DNA of 64,000 nt from contig NZ_VFIO01000001.1 of assembly GCF_007858365.1 (NCBI RefSeq), forward strand, positions 682,001 to 746,000, read 5' to 3'. The stretch comes from Pseudomonas saxonica (lineage in GTDB: Bacteria > Pseudomonadota > Gammaproteobacteria > Pseudomonadales > Pseudomonadaceae). Shown here piece by piece: positions 1 through 8,171 of the stretch. Within the stretch, counting starts at the first letter, position 1, and the number at the start of each line of letters is the position of its first letter. Both the position numbers and the translations under genes were made by a program. Below the pieces are notes generated by a model. It worked only from the letters and a program-made list of their open reading frames with translations. It was not told the origin of the DNA and did no database searches.

Positions 1-380
1 TCCGCCGGGCGGTCACCACCGATCCACGAATACACACGAATCTTGTCGCGCACTTGCCCGCCCAACAGGTCGCTGACCGACACGCCCAGCGCCTTGCCTT
101 TGATGTCCCACAAGGCCTGGTCGATACCAGCCAGCGCGCTCATGTGCACCGCGCCACCCCGGTAAAAACCGCCGCGGTAGAGCACTGTCCAGATGTCTTC
201 GATATTGCGCGGGTCTTTGCCGATCAAGTAGTCGGACAGTTCCTCTACCGCGGCCGCCACGGTGTGGGCACGCCCTTCAACCACAGGCTCGCCCCACCCG
301 GTAACGCCTTCGTCGGTTTCAACCTTGAGGAACAACCAGCGCGGCGGAACCAGATACGTTGTGAGTTTGGTAATTTTCAT
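1..380 (-). CDS. dgoD: D-galactonate dehydratase, N-terminal part (cut by window edge)
   Basis: The frame begins at an ATG at 380 ([13 protein letters not shown]) behind an AGAGAG ribosome site and stays open to the window edge, giving about 126 residues of a protein that is normally about 380. The segments [13 protein letters not shown] and [19 protein letters not shown] are typical of the N-terminal capping domain of the mandelate-racemase/enolase superfamily galactonate dehydratases. The enzyme removes water from D-galactonate to give 2-dehydro-3-deoxygalactonate. It is the third gene of the dgoK-dgoA-dgoD operon, 40 bp after dgoA. The catalytic domain lies outside the window, so the substrate call rests on the N-terminus and the operon. 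Confidence 0.88.
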   Translation of the reverse strand, partial: MKITKLTTYLVPPRWLFLKVETDEGVTGWGEPVVEGRAHTVAAAVEELSDYLIGKDPRNIEDIWTVLYRGGFYRGGAVHMSALAGIDQALWDIKGKALGVSVSDLLGGQVRDKIRVYSWIGGDRPA

Positions 381-420
381 CGTGTTGTCTCTCTTATTCG
401 ATGGGACGCCGCAGCGCCGG

Positions 421-1050
421 TCAATCAGCGTAACGCTGCGTATTCCAGGCGTTCATATACGCCTTGGCCCGTACGGCCACTTCTTGTGGCGTCAGGCCAG
501 GTTTGAATAGACCCGAACCCAGTCCAAAACCAGCAACGCCGGCGTCAAGAAACACCTGCATGTTGTCAGGGGTGATTCCGCCGACCGGGATCAACAGGGT
601 TCCGGCGGGCAATACGGCCAGCCAGGCCTTGACCACCGCGGGCCCCATTTGCTCGGCCGGGAACATTTTCAGTACATCAGCCCCTTCGGCCAGGGCGGCA
701 AACGCTTCGGTAGGGGTGGCAACACCGGGCGCCAGGTACAGGCCAGCCGTCTTGGCCGCGCGCAATACCTTGGGGTCGCTGTGGGGCATCACAATCACTT
801 GACCGCCCGCCGCCTTGACCTGTTCGACCTGCTCGGGCGTCAGCACCGTACCCGCACCCACCAGACAGTCAGCAGGCAGGCTGTCGCGCAAAATGCGAAT
901 ACTGTCGTAAGGCTGCGGGGAGTTGAGTGGCACTTCAAGGGTACGAAAGCCCTCGTCGTACAGCACTTTGCCGATGGCCTGCGCCTCTTGCGGATGCAGC
1001 CCGCGAAGAATCGCGATCAACCCGTTTTTTGCCAATGCTTGCTTGAGCAT
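421..1050 (-). CDS. dgoA: 2-dehydro-3-deoxy-6-phosphogalactonate aldolase
   Basis: This 209-residue class I aldolase of the KDPG/KDPGal family splits KDPGal into pyruvate and D-glyceraldehyde-3-phosphate. Visible family marks are E39 in the TLEVPLNS strand, the GAGTVL motif near 66-70, and the Schiff-base lysine K128 in DVLKMFP. The length matches the family. The start codon is one base beyond the dgoK stop, so the two are probably translationally coupled. Sequence alone separates KDPGal from KDPG aldolases poorly; the dgoK and dgoD neighbours decide it. It acts in the cytoplasm as the last step of the galactonate branch. Confidence 0.9.
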   Translation of the reverse strand: MLKQALAKNGLIAILRGLHPQEAQAIGKVLYDEGFRTLEVPLNSPQPYDSIRILRDSLPADCLVGAGTVLTPEQVEQVKAAGGQVIVMPHSDPKVLRAAKTAGLYLAPGVATPTEAFAALAEGADVLKMFPAEQMGPAVVKAWLAVLPAGTLLIPVGGITPDNMQVFLDAGVAGFGLGSGLFKPGLTPQEVAVRAKAYMNAWNTQRYAD

Positions 1051-1051
1051 G

Positions 1052-2041
1052 TCAGCCCTCCAGAGTGTTGTGTCGCACTAACCCGGCGGCGTGAGCCAGG
1101 TGCCATAAACCCTGTTCGGTAGCCTGTTCAGCCAGACGCACGTCGCCAAACCCACAGGCGGCCAGCGCCAGTTGGTAGCGTTCACAGAGTTGGGAATTGC
1201 CAATAAGAATGACCGCGGGCATTGCCTGCTCGCCACGTCGGTGATGCAACGCATTGCCCAAAGCGCACAGCTCATGGCCAATCAACAAACCCGACACATA
1301 GTCAGGTTGCGCCGTGGCGCTCAATTGCCCTGTCAGGCCCAATGTGCGGGCGCTAAACAAGGTTGACAGCGGTCCGAGCAAACCATCGGTAGACGATGCT
1401 ACCCCTACCCCGCGCTCGAAAGCGCACTGATCAAACGAACCGTCGCGTTGCTGGGTACGGCCCAAAATAGTGTGGTCACAGGCGGCGGCATAGAGTTCGC
1501 CGGTCATGAAGGTATCGAAGTGCACAAGGCAGCCGTCTTGCACTTGCACCCATTTGGAGTGGCTGCCAGGCAAGCCGATCAAACAATCGTTGATCAGCGG
1601 ATGGCTTTGCAGCACACCCAGCACTTGAGTTTCTTCGCCGCGCATAACATTGGGCAAGGAAGAACGCTGGATGACACCGGGCACGATATGCACATCAACC
1701 CCACGCACACTGCGCACGATCTGTAGGGCGGTGCTCAGTGCTTGAAGGCTGGCAGGGGTTTCGCGGTAAGGGGCCTCGCGCCAGCCTTGGGCGCTGCCAA
1801 CCATGCCACACGCGATAACGGGAATACCGGGATGGGCGTCCAGCCAGTCGCCGCAGGCTTCGTCGAAAGCCAGTTCAAAACCATCTGCGCACTGCTGGCC
1901 AGCCACCTGACGCGGTGTGACGGGCAGTTGCATGATCCCGTAGTCCAGCGAGCGCGTGTTCAGCACCTGCCCTGCGGGACCGAGTAAGTAAGCACGAAGG
2001 GAGGTTGTCCCCCAATCGAGTGCAATCAATTGCGCCTGCAT
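1052..2041 (-). CDS. dgoK: 2-dehydro-3-deoxygalactonokinase
   Basis: This 329-residue kinase phosphorylates 2-dehydro-3-deoxygalactonate at C6 using ATP. The N-terminus LIALDWGTTSLRAYLL has the D-W-G-T-T phosphate-binding signature of DgoK kinases, and LIGLPGSHSKWVQV near the middle is also characteristic. It is the first gene of the leftward dgo operon. A sigma-70 promoter and an operator-like site lie 50-110 bp upstream, and the same module precedes the sugar-import operon at 7935. The start ATG at 2041 is the only reasonable one. Confidence 0.92.
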   Translation of the reverse strand: MQAQLIALDWGTTSLRAYLLGPAGQVLNTRSLDYGIMQLPVTPRQVAGQQCADGFELAFDEACGDWLDAHPGIPVIACGMVGSAQGWREAPYRETPASLQALSTALQIVRSVRGVDVHIVPGVIQRSSLPNVMRGEETQVLGVLQSHPLINDCLIGLPGSHSKWVQVQDGCLVHFDTFMTGELYAAACDHTILGRTQQRDGSFDQCAFERGVGVASSTDGLLGPLSTLFSARTLGLTGQLSATAQPDYVSGLLIGHELCALGNALHHRRGEQAMPAVILIGNSQLCERYQLALAACGFGDVRLAEQATEQGLWHLAHAAGLVRHNTLEG

Positions 2042-2092
2042 CGCTTCACCTGTTTTGTTTTTAGCAGTGAATGCTGTGTCTCAGTGCGGGCG

Positions 2093-2122
2093 ACTATAAA
2101 CCTTGAGCAGGCAAAATCTCAA
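2093..2122 (-). promoter_or_regulatory. sigma-70 promoter of the dgo operon
   Basis: Read on the minus strand there is a -35 box TTGAGA (2122-2117), an 18-bp spacer and a -10 box TATAGT (2098-2093). The predicted transcript starts near 2086, leaving a leader of about 45 nt before dgoK. The same two hexamers with the same spacer recur upstream of the sugar-import operon. Confidence 0.7.
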
Positions 2123-2136
2123 TATATAAATTGCAG

Positions 2137-2151
2137 TCCCATATATAGGGA
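2137..2151. promoter_or_regulatory. operator-like site upstream of the dgo promoter
   Basis: TCCC-N7-GGGA with an AT-only spacer, lying directly upstream of the -35 box and centred about 58 bp before the predicted start. The arms are kept exactly in the second copy at 8149-8163. The position suits an activator or an upstream-binding regulator. No regulator gene for it is in the window. Confidence 0.55.
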
Positions 2152-2193
2152 ATTAATAACGCGTATTTTGTGACACTTGCCCACGGGTGGACT

Positions 2194-2236
2194 TACGACG
2201 GCTTTGCCGCCGAGCGCTGCCCTCGCAGCGGCTACC
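2194..2236. repeat. REP-like palindromic element
   Basis: This stretch between dgoK and the DUF1285 gene has an inner GACGGCtttGCCG palindrome followed by CCTCGCAGCGGCTACC. Both parts resemble the elements at 20651-20810 and 10217-10239, as expected of a Pseudomonas REP family. Confidence 0.5.
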
Positions 2237-2247
2237 GGTGTTGGGTC

Positions 2248-2814
2248 TTAAATGGGCTCAGGGCCTATGGGGAAGAACTGCCCGCTGCTCCACACACCCA
2301 GCCAGTTTTGCCCGTCGATGGAGCGAGAAACGGCCAGTTCGATCAGTTGGTAGAACACGTTGCGATGGATCAGCGCTTCAAGATTGCGGCGCACTAATAG
2401 ATAAGGGGCCGGCGCTTGGGTCTGCGGATCGATGACAACACGCAGTGGGTGTTCGCTGTTCGCAGTGATCTGCTCGTCAACGTTGGTGGTGAAGCGCAGC
2501 ACTTGTTGCTCGCCTTCACCTTCGACCTCAAGGATTTGCGCAACAAAGGGTGCATCATCGACGACAATGCCGACTTTTTCAGCGGGAGTAATCAGAAAGT
2601 AGTCGTCACCATCACGGCGAATGATGGTCGAGAACAGCTTGACCATCGGTTTACGGCCAATGGGCGTGCCCATGTAATACCAGGTGCCATCGCGGGCGAT
2701 GCGCATGTCGATATTGCCGCAGAAGGCCGTGTTCCATAAATGAACCGGCGGTAGTCCTTTGTCGGCTTTAGGGATTTGCGCCAACAGGTCACTGACGTCT
2801 ACCGGGTCACTCAT
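2248..2814 (-). CDS. DUF1285 domain protein
   Basis: A 188-residue soluble protein with no signal peptide or membrane segment. The segment PPVHLWNTAFCGNIDMRIARDGTWYYMGTPIGRKPMVKLF, quoted here only as a region (residues about 20-60), is the hallmark of the conserved proteobacterial DUF1285 family, whose molecular role is not established. It follows the DUF4823 lipoprotein gene by 15 bp and is presumably co-transcribed with it. It has no obvious tie to sugar catabolism although it sits between the two sugar operons. Confidence 0.75.
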   Translation of the reverse strand: MSDPVDVSDLLAQIPKADKGLPPVHLWNTAFCGNIDMRIARDGTWYYMGTPIGRKPMVKLFSTIIRRDGDDYFLITPAEKVGIVVDDAPFVAQILEVEGEGEQQVLRFTTNVDEQITANSEHPLRVVIDPQTQAPAPYLLVRRNLEALIHRNVFYQLIELAVSRSIDGQNWLGVWSSGQFFPIGPEPI

Positions 2815-2829
2815 GATGCTCTCCTCGAC

Positions 2830-3435
2830 TTATTCATCGCTCAAGCCTATCAAGCTGCGTGCGTACTTCGCCAGCGGCGGGCCAATCAAGTCTGCAGGCT
2901 TGGTGTCATGAAAGGTCAGCAGGCCACCCCGGCTGCGAATGGTCGCCGTATCGATCAAGTATTGGGTGCTGGTTTCGATCAGCATCACCTGAATCACTCC
3001 GCTGTCGACGCCCAAGCGGCTGATTTCTTCCTGATCCAGCCATTCGTCACTGTTGCTGATACGGTCGTCAGCGCGCGCAAAACGGGTGTAAAGCAAATAA
3101 TGTGCGCCAAAACCACGGGCGTCGGTCATGGCCTGATCAAGCCCCGCCGGCTCCTTGGCGCGGCGCACCATAGGGAAATATTCAACGAAACCGTTAAACG
3201 CCTCTTCGGCCACCACGTTAGGCCGCACATAAGGGTCGCCGATGGGCGCAAATGGCCCTTGGGCGATGTAGATAAAGGAATCCGGCTGGATGCGCAGCGA
3301 GTTGCTGCGCCGCGTATTACTGTGATCAAGGAGGCCCGCATCGCTCATTTGATAGCGGGCGCCCTTCCCCAGATCGCTGACCTTCATGCAGCCACCCAGC
3401 GCCAAAAAAGCCAGCAACACACACAGACCACGCAT
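2830..3435 (-). CDS. DUF4823 family lipoprotein
   Basis: A 201-residue predicted lipoprotein. The N-terminus is a short lipoprotein signal ending in the lipobox L-G-G-C with the lipidated cysteine at residue 16. The mature part resembles the small Pseudomonas DUF4823 family, of unknown function. Residue 17 after the cysteine is Met, which does not give an inner-membrane retention signal, so outer-membrane sorting is likely. It lies 80 bp downstream of araH and 15 bp upstream of the DUF1285 gene, so readthrough from the importer operon is possible. Confidence 0.7.
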   Translation of the reverse strand: MRGLCVLLAFLALGGCMKVSDLGKGARYQMSDAGLLDHSNTRRSNSLRIQPDSFIYIAQGPFAPIGDPYVRPNVVAEEAFNGFVEYFPMVRRAKEPAGLDQAMTDARGFGAHYLLYTRFARADDRISNSDEWLDQEEISRLGVDSGVIQVMLIETSTQYLIDTATIRSRGGLLTFHDTKPADLIGPPLAKYARSLIGLSDE

Positions 3436-3515
3436 CCCATTCTCCCGATGGCCGGTGACAGAAAACCGGCGAATAGTCGCGTGATGCAGTTTGCGCGCCA
3501 GTTTTGCCAGGCTAG

Positions 3516-4487
3516 TTATCGCTGCTTTAGCCGGTCAATCACCACCGCGAGCAACAGAATCGAGCCACGTATGACGTATTGGTAGAAGGTGTCGATGTTT
3601 TTCAGGTTCATGGCGTTTTCAATGATTGCCAAAATCAGCACCCCGGCGATCACATGCCGAATCATCCCGACGCCACCGCTCAGCGACACCCCGCCCAATA
3701 CACAGGCCGAAATCACGGTCAGCTCAAACCCCTGGCCAATCATCGGCTGCCCCGAGGTCATGCGCGACGCCAGAATCACGCCGGCCAGCGCACCAATCAG
3801 TCCATGCACGGCGAAGATGATGATTTTGGTGCGGTCGACATTCACTCCGGCCAACAGCGCCGCTTCCTGATTACCGCCAATGGCCATGGTGTTGCGACCG
3901 TAGGTGGTGTGGTTGAGCAGCCAGCCAAAAAACACAAAGCACACGAGGGTGATCAGGATCGGCACCGGTACGCCAAACAACTGACCATTGCCAAACACGA
4001 AGAACGACTCCTGGGAAACACCTACAGCTTTGCCATTGGCAAAGATATACGCCAGGCCGCGCACAATTTGCATGGTGGCCAAGGTGGTGATTAACGCATT
4101 GACCCGCAGTTTGGCGATGACGATACCGTTGATCAGGCCCACCAACAGGCCCATGCCCAAGGCCGCGCTGACGCCCAAAAATACGCTGTCGGTGTCACGC
4201 ATGACCACCGCAGCAACCACCCCGGCACAGGCAATCACCGACCCCACCGACAGGTCGAAATGCCCCGAGGCCAAGCAATACAGCATGGTGCAAGCGGCAA
4301 TTCCGGTGGTGGAAATGGCCAACCCCAAACCCCGCATGTTCAACGGTGACAGAAAGTTGTCGATCAGTAAGGTGCACAGCAGGAAAATCGCCAATGCTGC
4401 GAGCAACATGACCCAATCATCGAGAAAGCGGCGCATATCGAGATTTTTTCGGGGTGTCGTGGGCAACGTCGAATCTTGGGTTGTCAT
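3516..4487 (-). CDS. araH: sugar ABC transporter permease, AraH-like
   Basis: This 323-residue inner-membrane protein has about 8-10 hydrophobic segments. It carries GHFDLSVGS near residue 80, the signature of RbsC/AraH/XylH permeases that contact the ATPase. It forms the membrane channel of a CUT2-class monosaccharide importer. Its start is 9 bp after the araG stop, in the order araF-araG-araH. The family name comes from arabinose, but the dgo genes nearby and the shared promoter suggest D-galactose is at least one substrate. Confidence 0.85.
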   Translation of the reverse strand: MTTQDSTLPTTPRKNLDMRRFLDDWVMLLAALAIFLLCTLLIDNFLSPLNMRGLGLAISTTGIAACTMLYCLASGHFDLSVGSVIACAGVVAAVVMRDTDSVFLGVSAALGMGLLVGLINGIVIAKLRVNALITTLATMQIVRGLAYIFANGKAVGVSQESFFVFGNGQLFGVPVPILITLVCFVFFGWLLNHTTYGRNTMAIGGNQEAALLAGVNVDRTKIIIFAVHGLIGALAGVILASRMTSGQPMIGQGFELTVISACVLGGVSLSGGVGMIRHVIAGVLILAIIENAMNLKNIDTFYQYVIRGSILLLAVVIDRLKQR

Positions 4488-4496
4488 AAAAACCTC

Positions 4497-6038
4497 TCAG
4501 TGGGTCACGCCGTCAGCACGCTGACCGGGCAAGGCCAATTGCAACAGGCTGGATTCATTGGCCAGCGCACGCGGCAACTCACCGCTTAGCGCCCCTTCAC
4601 ACAGCACCAAAATACGGTCGCTGATGCCCATCACTTCCATCAGGTCGCTGGACACCACGATCACCGCAATGCCGCTGGCCGCCAAGGCATGGATGATCTG
4701 GTAGATCTCGGCCTTGGCACCGATGTCGATGCCTCGGGTCGGCTCATCGAGCAACAGCACTTTCATGGGCATGGACAGCCAACGCCCCAGAATGGCCTTT
4801 TGCTGATTACCACCAGACAGAAACATGATTTTCTGCCCTGGCGTGGGGGTCTTCACGTTCAGTGCCCGTATCTGTTTATCGGCATTGTCCCGTTCCCATT
4901 TGCCGCGCAGCACACAGCCCAAGGTGGAATGTGCGACGCGCGCACTGATGTTGATGTTTTCAGCAACACTCGCCAGAGGAATGATGCCTTCTTTCTTACG
5001 GTCCTCAGGGCACAGCAGAACGCCGGCCTCAATCGCATCACGGGGCGAGCGCAATGTAAGCGCCTGGCCCTGGAGCTCAATCTGTCCTGCGCTATGGCGT
5101 GCCAGCCCGCTCAACAAACGCAGCAACTCCGTGCGCCCTGCCCCGACCAGCCCGAACAGCCCAACGACCTCGCCCTTGCGCACTTCAAAACTCACCGGCT
5201 GGCGCAGCCCTGGGCCGATCAAGCGATCAACCTTAAGCGCCACCGCACCGTGCTCTCGAGGCCGGTAGTCGTAAATATCCTGAATATCGCGACCGACCAT
5301 GCAGGTCACCAGTTGGTCGTGGGTCAACTCGCTCATCTGCTCAAAGGTGCGGACGTAGCGGCCGTCCTTGAACACAGTGACCGCATTGCAGATGCGGAAC
5401 ACTTCTTCCATGCGATGAGAGACATAAAGCACCACTTTGCCTTCGTCGCGCAGGCGCTCAATGATCGCCATCAGCCGGTCTATTTCCCGAGCGGACAGGC
5501 TGCTGGTCGGCTCGTCGAAGGCAATGACATGGGCGCCACGGGACAGTGCCTTGGCAATTTCCACCAATTGACGCTGGCCCAGCGACAAGCGTGCGACCTT
5601 CTCCTGCGGATCAATTTCATCGGCCAGCCCCTTGAGCAAGGTCAATGCGTTGCGCCGTAACTCGCCGCGCCGGATCACGCCAAAGCGCGCAGGCAAATGA
5701 CCCAGAAACAGGTTCTCGGCCACGCTCATTTCCGGCACCAGATGCAACTCCTGATGAATCACAGCAACCCGGTGAGCGATGCTGTCTGCGGTGGATTTGA
5801 ACACCATTGATTGCTCGCCGATCTGCACCGTGCCACTGCTGGGCGTGTAAGCCCCACCGAGGATTTTCAACAGGGTCGATTTACCCGCACCGTTCTCGCC
5901 CATCAGCGCATGGACCTGACCGGGATACGCCACAAAACTGATATTGGCCAGCGCCTGTACGCCCGGAAAATGCTTGCCGATGGCATTGAAGCGCAGGCTG
6001 TCATTGCATGAAGCTTGAGTCTCTGTAAGCGGCTGCAT
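4497..6038 (-). CDS. araG: sugar ABC transporter ATP-binding protein, AraG-like
   Basis: A 513-residue tandem ATPase of the CUT2 family. The first domain has a normal Walker A, GENGAGKST at residues 47-55, and the signature LSLGQRQLVEIAKAL. The second has a degenerate P-loop, GLVGAGRTE, and the signature LSGGNQQKAILGRWL. This asymmetry is normal for AraG/RbsA/MglA. The gene starts 13 bp after the araF stop. It powers import at the cytoplasmic face together with AraH. Sequence cannot separate arabinose from galactose specificity. Confidence 0.88.
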   Translation of the reverse strand: MQPLTETQASCNDSLRFNAIGKHFPGVQALANISFVAYPGQVHALMGENGAGKSTLLKILGGAYTPSSGTVQIGEQSMVFKSTADSIAHRVAVIHQELHLVPEMSVAENLFLGHLPARFGVIRRGELRRNALTLLKGLADEIDPQEKVARLSLGQRQLVEIAKALSRGAHVIAFDEPTSSLSAREIDRLMAIIERLRDEGKVVLYVSHRMEEVFRICNAVTVFKDGRYVRTFEQMSELTHDQLVTCMVGRDIQDIYDYRPREHGAVALKVDRLIGPGLRQPVSFEVRKGEVVGLFGLVGAGRTELLRLLSGLARHSAGQIELQGQALTLRSPRDAIEAGVLLCPEDRKKEGIIPLASVAENINISARVAHSTLGCVLRGKWERDNADKQIRALNVKTPTPGQKIMFLSGGNQQKAILGRWLSMPMKVLLLDEPTRGIDIGAKAEIYQIIHALAASGIAVIVVSSDLMEVMGISDRILVLCEGALSGELPRALANESSLLQLALPGQRADGVTH

Positions 6039-6051
6039 AAGAACCTCCGAC

Positions 6052-7056
6052 TCAGTTCCACAACCCGATTTTGGTCAGCTCTTGCTGGAAGTTATCCCGA
6101 GTGATGAGCGTCACTTCGTCCATGGCCGTGTACAGCGGCGGCTCTTTGCCTTCAGTGATCCACTCGAACATCAAGGTTGCGGTCTTGTAGCCTTCGATAT
6201 GCGGGCTCGGCAGCATGGAGCCATAAAAGCCGCTGTCGGCCTTTTTCAATTCGCCGATGGCATCGGTGCCGTTGATACCAATGCCGATCACGTTAGCGGC
6301 GGCAAAACCGGCACTTTCCGTGGCGCGCACACCGCCCAGTACCGTGCTGTCATTCATCCCCCCGATAATCAGGTTTTTTGCAGCGCCGGGCAGCTTGACC
6401 AATGCCGAGTTGGTAGCGTCCATGCTGCCGGGTACATCGAGCGTCTTGAGCGCCGAGTAAAGAATGTGATCATCAGGCAAGCCTGCGTCTTTCAAGGATT
6501 TAACCGAACCATCGGTGCGTTTTTTGCCGGTATCCAATTCGTTGAAGGTGTTAATGACGGCGTAGGTATCTTTCCAGTCCCAATTGCGTTTTTTGGCTTC
6601 GGCGACCATGGCATTGCCTTGCTGCTGGCCGACTTCAAATGCTGCCATGCCCAAATAAGGCACTTCTTCCATAAACGCACCCTTGGCATCGACGAAACGA
6701 TCATCCACGGCGATAACTTTCAGGTTGTTGATCTTGGCCTTGGCCATGATCGCCGGGCCGAGGCCGACGTCTGGCGGGCAAATCACGAACCCCTGCGCAC
6801 CGTTAGCGGCCAGACTGTCGATGGCCGACAGGGTTTTTTCCCCATCGGGCACAGCAATTTTGATCAGCTCAAAGCCTTTATCTTTGGCGGCCTTTTCAGC
6901 GAATGCCCACTCGGTCTGGAACCATGGTTCTTCCGCCTGCTTGACCAGAAAACCGATTTTCACCGGCTCCGCAGCCAGCACGCTATGGCCGAAACTCAGC
7001 GCAGTCGCTGTCAGTGCCGCGCAGCACAGGGCGCGAAGGATGGGACGACGTTTCAT
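6052..7056 (-). CDS. araF: periplasmic sugar-binding protein, AraF-like
   Basis: A 334-residue periplasmic binding protein of the type I sugar-binding fold. I place the start at ATG 7056 (MKRRPILRALCC) because an AGAGGG ribosome site precedes it and a normal Sec signal follows, cleaved near A28. A longer in-frame start at 7116 would put 20 residues before the signal. VKIGFLVKQAEEPWFQTEW and GINGTDAIGELK resemble the L-arabinose-binding protein family, whose members also bind D-galactose. It lies 60 bp after the dehydrogenase gene, which is room for a processing or stabilising hairpin. Confidence 0.87.
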   Translation of the reverse strand: MKRRPILRALCCAALTATALSFGHSVLAAEPVKIGFLVKQAEEPWFQTEWAFAEKAAKDKGFELIKIAVPDGEKTLSAIDSLAANGAQGFVICPPDVGLGPAIMAKAKINNLKVIAVDDRFVDAKGAFMEEVPYLGMAAFEVGQQQGNAMVAEAKKRNWDWKDTYAVINTFNELDTGKKRTDGSVKSLKDAGLPDDHILYSALKTLDVPGSMDATNSALVKLPGAAKNLIIGGMNDSTVLGGVRATESAGFAAANVIGIGINGTDAIGELKKADSGFYGSMLPSPHIEGYKTATLMFEWITEGKEPPLYTAMDEVTLITRDNFQQELTKIGLWN

Positions 7057-7116
7057 GGCAAACCCTCTTGTTGTTATTTTTAAAGTGTTTGAAGCCTGAT
7101 GGTGCCGACCGGTCAA

Positions 7117-7935
7117 TCAGTCGTGATACAGCACCGAACGCCCGCCATCGATGGTGATGCAGGACGCATTGATAAACGGCGCTTCATCGCTCGCCAGAAA
7201 AACAGCAGTCATGGCCACCTCAAGTGGCTGGCCGATTCGCCGCGGAGGGTGCAGATCCAGTGCACGCTGGCGCTCTGCATGCGGGTCTGCAAAACCATTC
7301 CAGTAATCGACATTAAGCTGGGTTTCGATATACCCCGGCGCAATGGCGTTGACCCGTATGCCTTTGGATGCGTATTCGATGCCCAGCGCACGGGTCAGCC
7401 CTAGCAGGCCATGCTTGGCCACCGGGTACGGGAAACAACCCGGAATAATGTGGGAGGAATGAGTCGAGGCGATGTTGATAATGCTGCCCACACCCTGCTC
7501 AATCATGTGTGGCAACACGGCCTTGCAGCCATACCAGGCACCGTCCAGGTCAATGGCGAAACAGCGTCGCCAGTCCTCTTCGGTCATTTCCAGCGGATCT
7601 CGAAACACGTTAACGCCGGCGCAATTGACCAGCACATCCACGCGGCCATGCAGCTCCATGGCCTGCGCAACCAGCGCATGCAGGTCTGACTGGCACGACA
7701 CATCAGCCTTGATCGCCTGCACATCAGCACCCTGCTCACGCCAATGGGCCGCCACCTTTTCGACCTTCTCGGCCTGAATATCGCTAATGACCATTTTCGC
7801 CTGCTGAGCCACAAAGCTGGCGACAATGGCTTCGCCAATGCCTTGAGCAGCACCGGTCAGTACCACCACTTTATTTTTCAGACGTTCGCCACGTGGCGGT
7901 TCGGCCACCGCAGGTAAAGAAAGAGGCTCAGCCAT
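7117..7935 (-). CDS. SDR sugar 1-dehydrogenase (probable D-galactose/L-arabinose 1-dehydrogenase)
   Basis: A 272-residue classical short-chain dehydrogenase. It has the TGAAQGIG nucleotide motif at 27-34, NCAG at 104-107 and the catalytic set S157, Y170, K174. D52 at the end of beta-2 suggests NAD preference. It leads the importer operon and shares its promoter type with dgoKAD, so the best reading is oxidation of the imported aldose to the aldonolactone, the first step of the De Ley-Doudoroff route. SDR substrate specificity cannot be read from the sequence, so galactose is inferred from context. The 15-20 residue N-terminal extension before the Rossmann strand is unusual but moderate. Confidence 0.75.
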   Translation of the reverse strand: MAEPLSLPAVAEPPRGERLKNKVVVLTGAAQGIGEAIVASFVAQQAKMVISDIQAEKVEKVAAHWREQGADVQAIKADVSCQSDLHALVAQAMELHGRVDVLVNCAGVNVFRDPLEMTEEDWRRCFAIDLDGAWYGCKAVLPHMIEQGVGSIINIASTHSSHIIPGCFPYPVAKHGLLGLTRALGIEYASKGIRVNAIAPGYIETQLNVDYWNGFADPHAERQRALDLHPPRRIGQPLEVAMTAVFLASDEAPFINASCITIDGGRSVLYHD

Positions 7936-7961
7936 GAATCAGGACTCCACAAAAAAGGCAC

Positions 7962-7991
7962 GAAAAAAACCGGGCATCTTTCGATGACCGG
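7962..7991 (-). terminator. terminator-like hairpin inside the leader of the sugar-import operon
   Basis: On the minus strand CCGGTCATC, a GAAAA loop and GATGCCCGG form a 9-bp stem with one mismatch, followed by seven Ts (the A run 7962-7968). It lies downstream of the promoter at 8105-8134 and 27 bp before the start codon at 7935. It therefore either ends moaA readthrough and sugar transcripts alike or acts as an attenuator. Confidence 0.65.
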
Positions 7992-8104
7992 CCAATAAAA
8001 AGGGGGCATTGGGGAGTCCCGCGTGCGCGCAGGGGCGTCCTGGAATATCTCGGCATCACTTCACCATATTATTTTTTTAGTGTGAGTGCGTGGAGCTAAA
8101 GCCG

Positions 8105-8134
8105 ACTATAAACCCGGAAACTGCAAAGTCTCAA
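8105..8134 (-). promoter_or_regulatory. sigma-70 promoter of the SDR-araFGH operon
   Basis: On the minus strand there is TTGAGA (8134-8129), an 18-bp spacer and TATAGT (8110-8105), identical in hexamers and spacing to the dgo promoter. The predicted leader is about 160 nt and contains the hairpin at 7962-7991. Confidence 0.7.
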
Positions 8135-8148
8135 TATATAATTTTGCA

Positions 8149-8163
8149 TCCCATATTTAGGGA
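8149..8163. promoter_or_regulatory. operator-like site upstream of the SDR-araFGH promoter
   Basis: TCCC-N7-GGGA, the second copy of the site at 2137-2151, with one spacer base different. It ends 8 bp from the moaA stop codon, so the whole control region is squeezed between moaA and the operon. Confidence 0.55.
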
Positions 8164-8171
8164 TTTAAAGG

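Noticed and set aside
3450..3469. GCCGGT/ACCGGC hairpin after araH as a terminator
   Set aside because: Only a 6-bp stem and no following T tract on the minus strand; too weak to call.
6082..7083. 333-codon open frame antisense to araF
   Set aside because: The sense frame has a signal peptide and a complete binding-protein fold; the antisense one has nothing recognisable.
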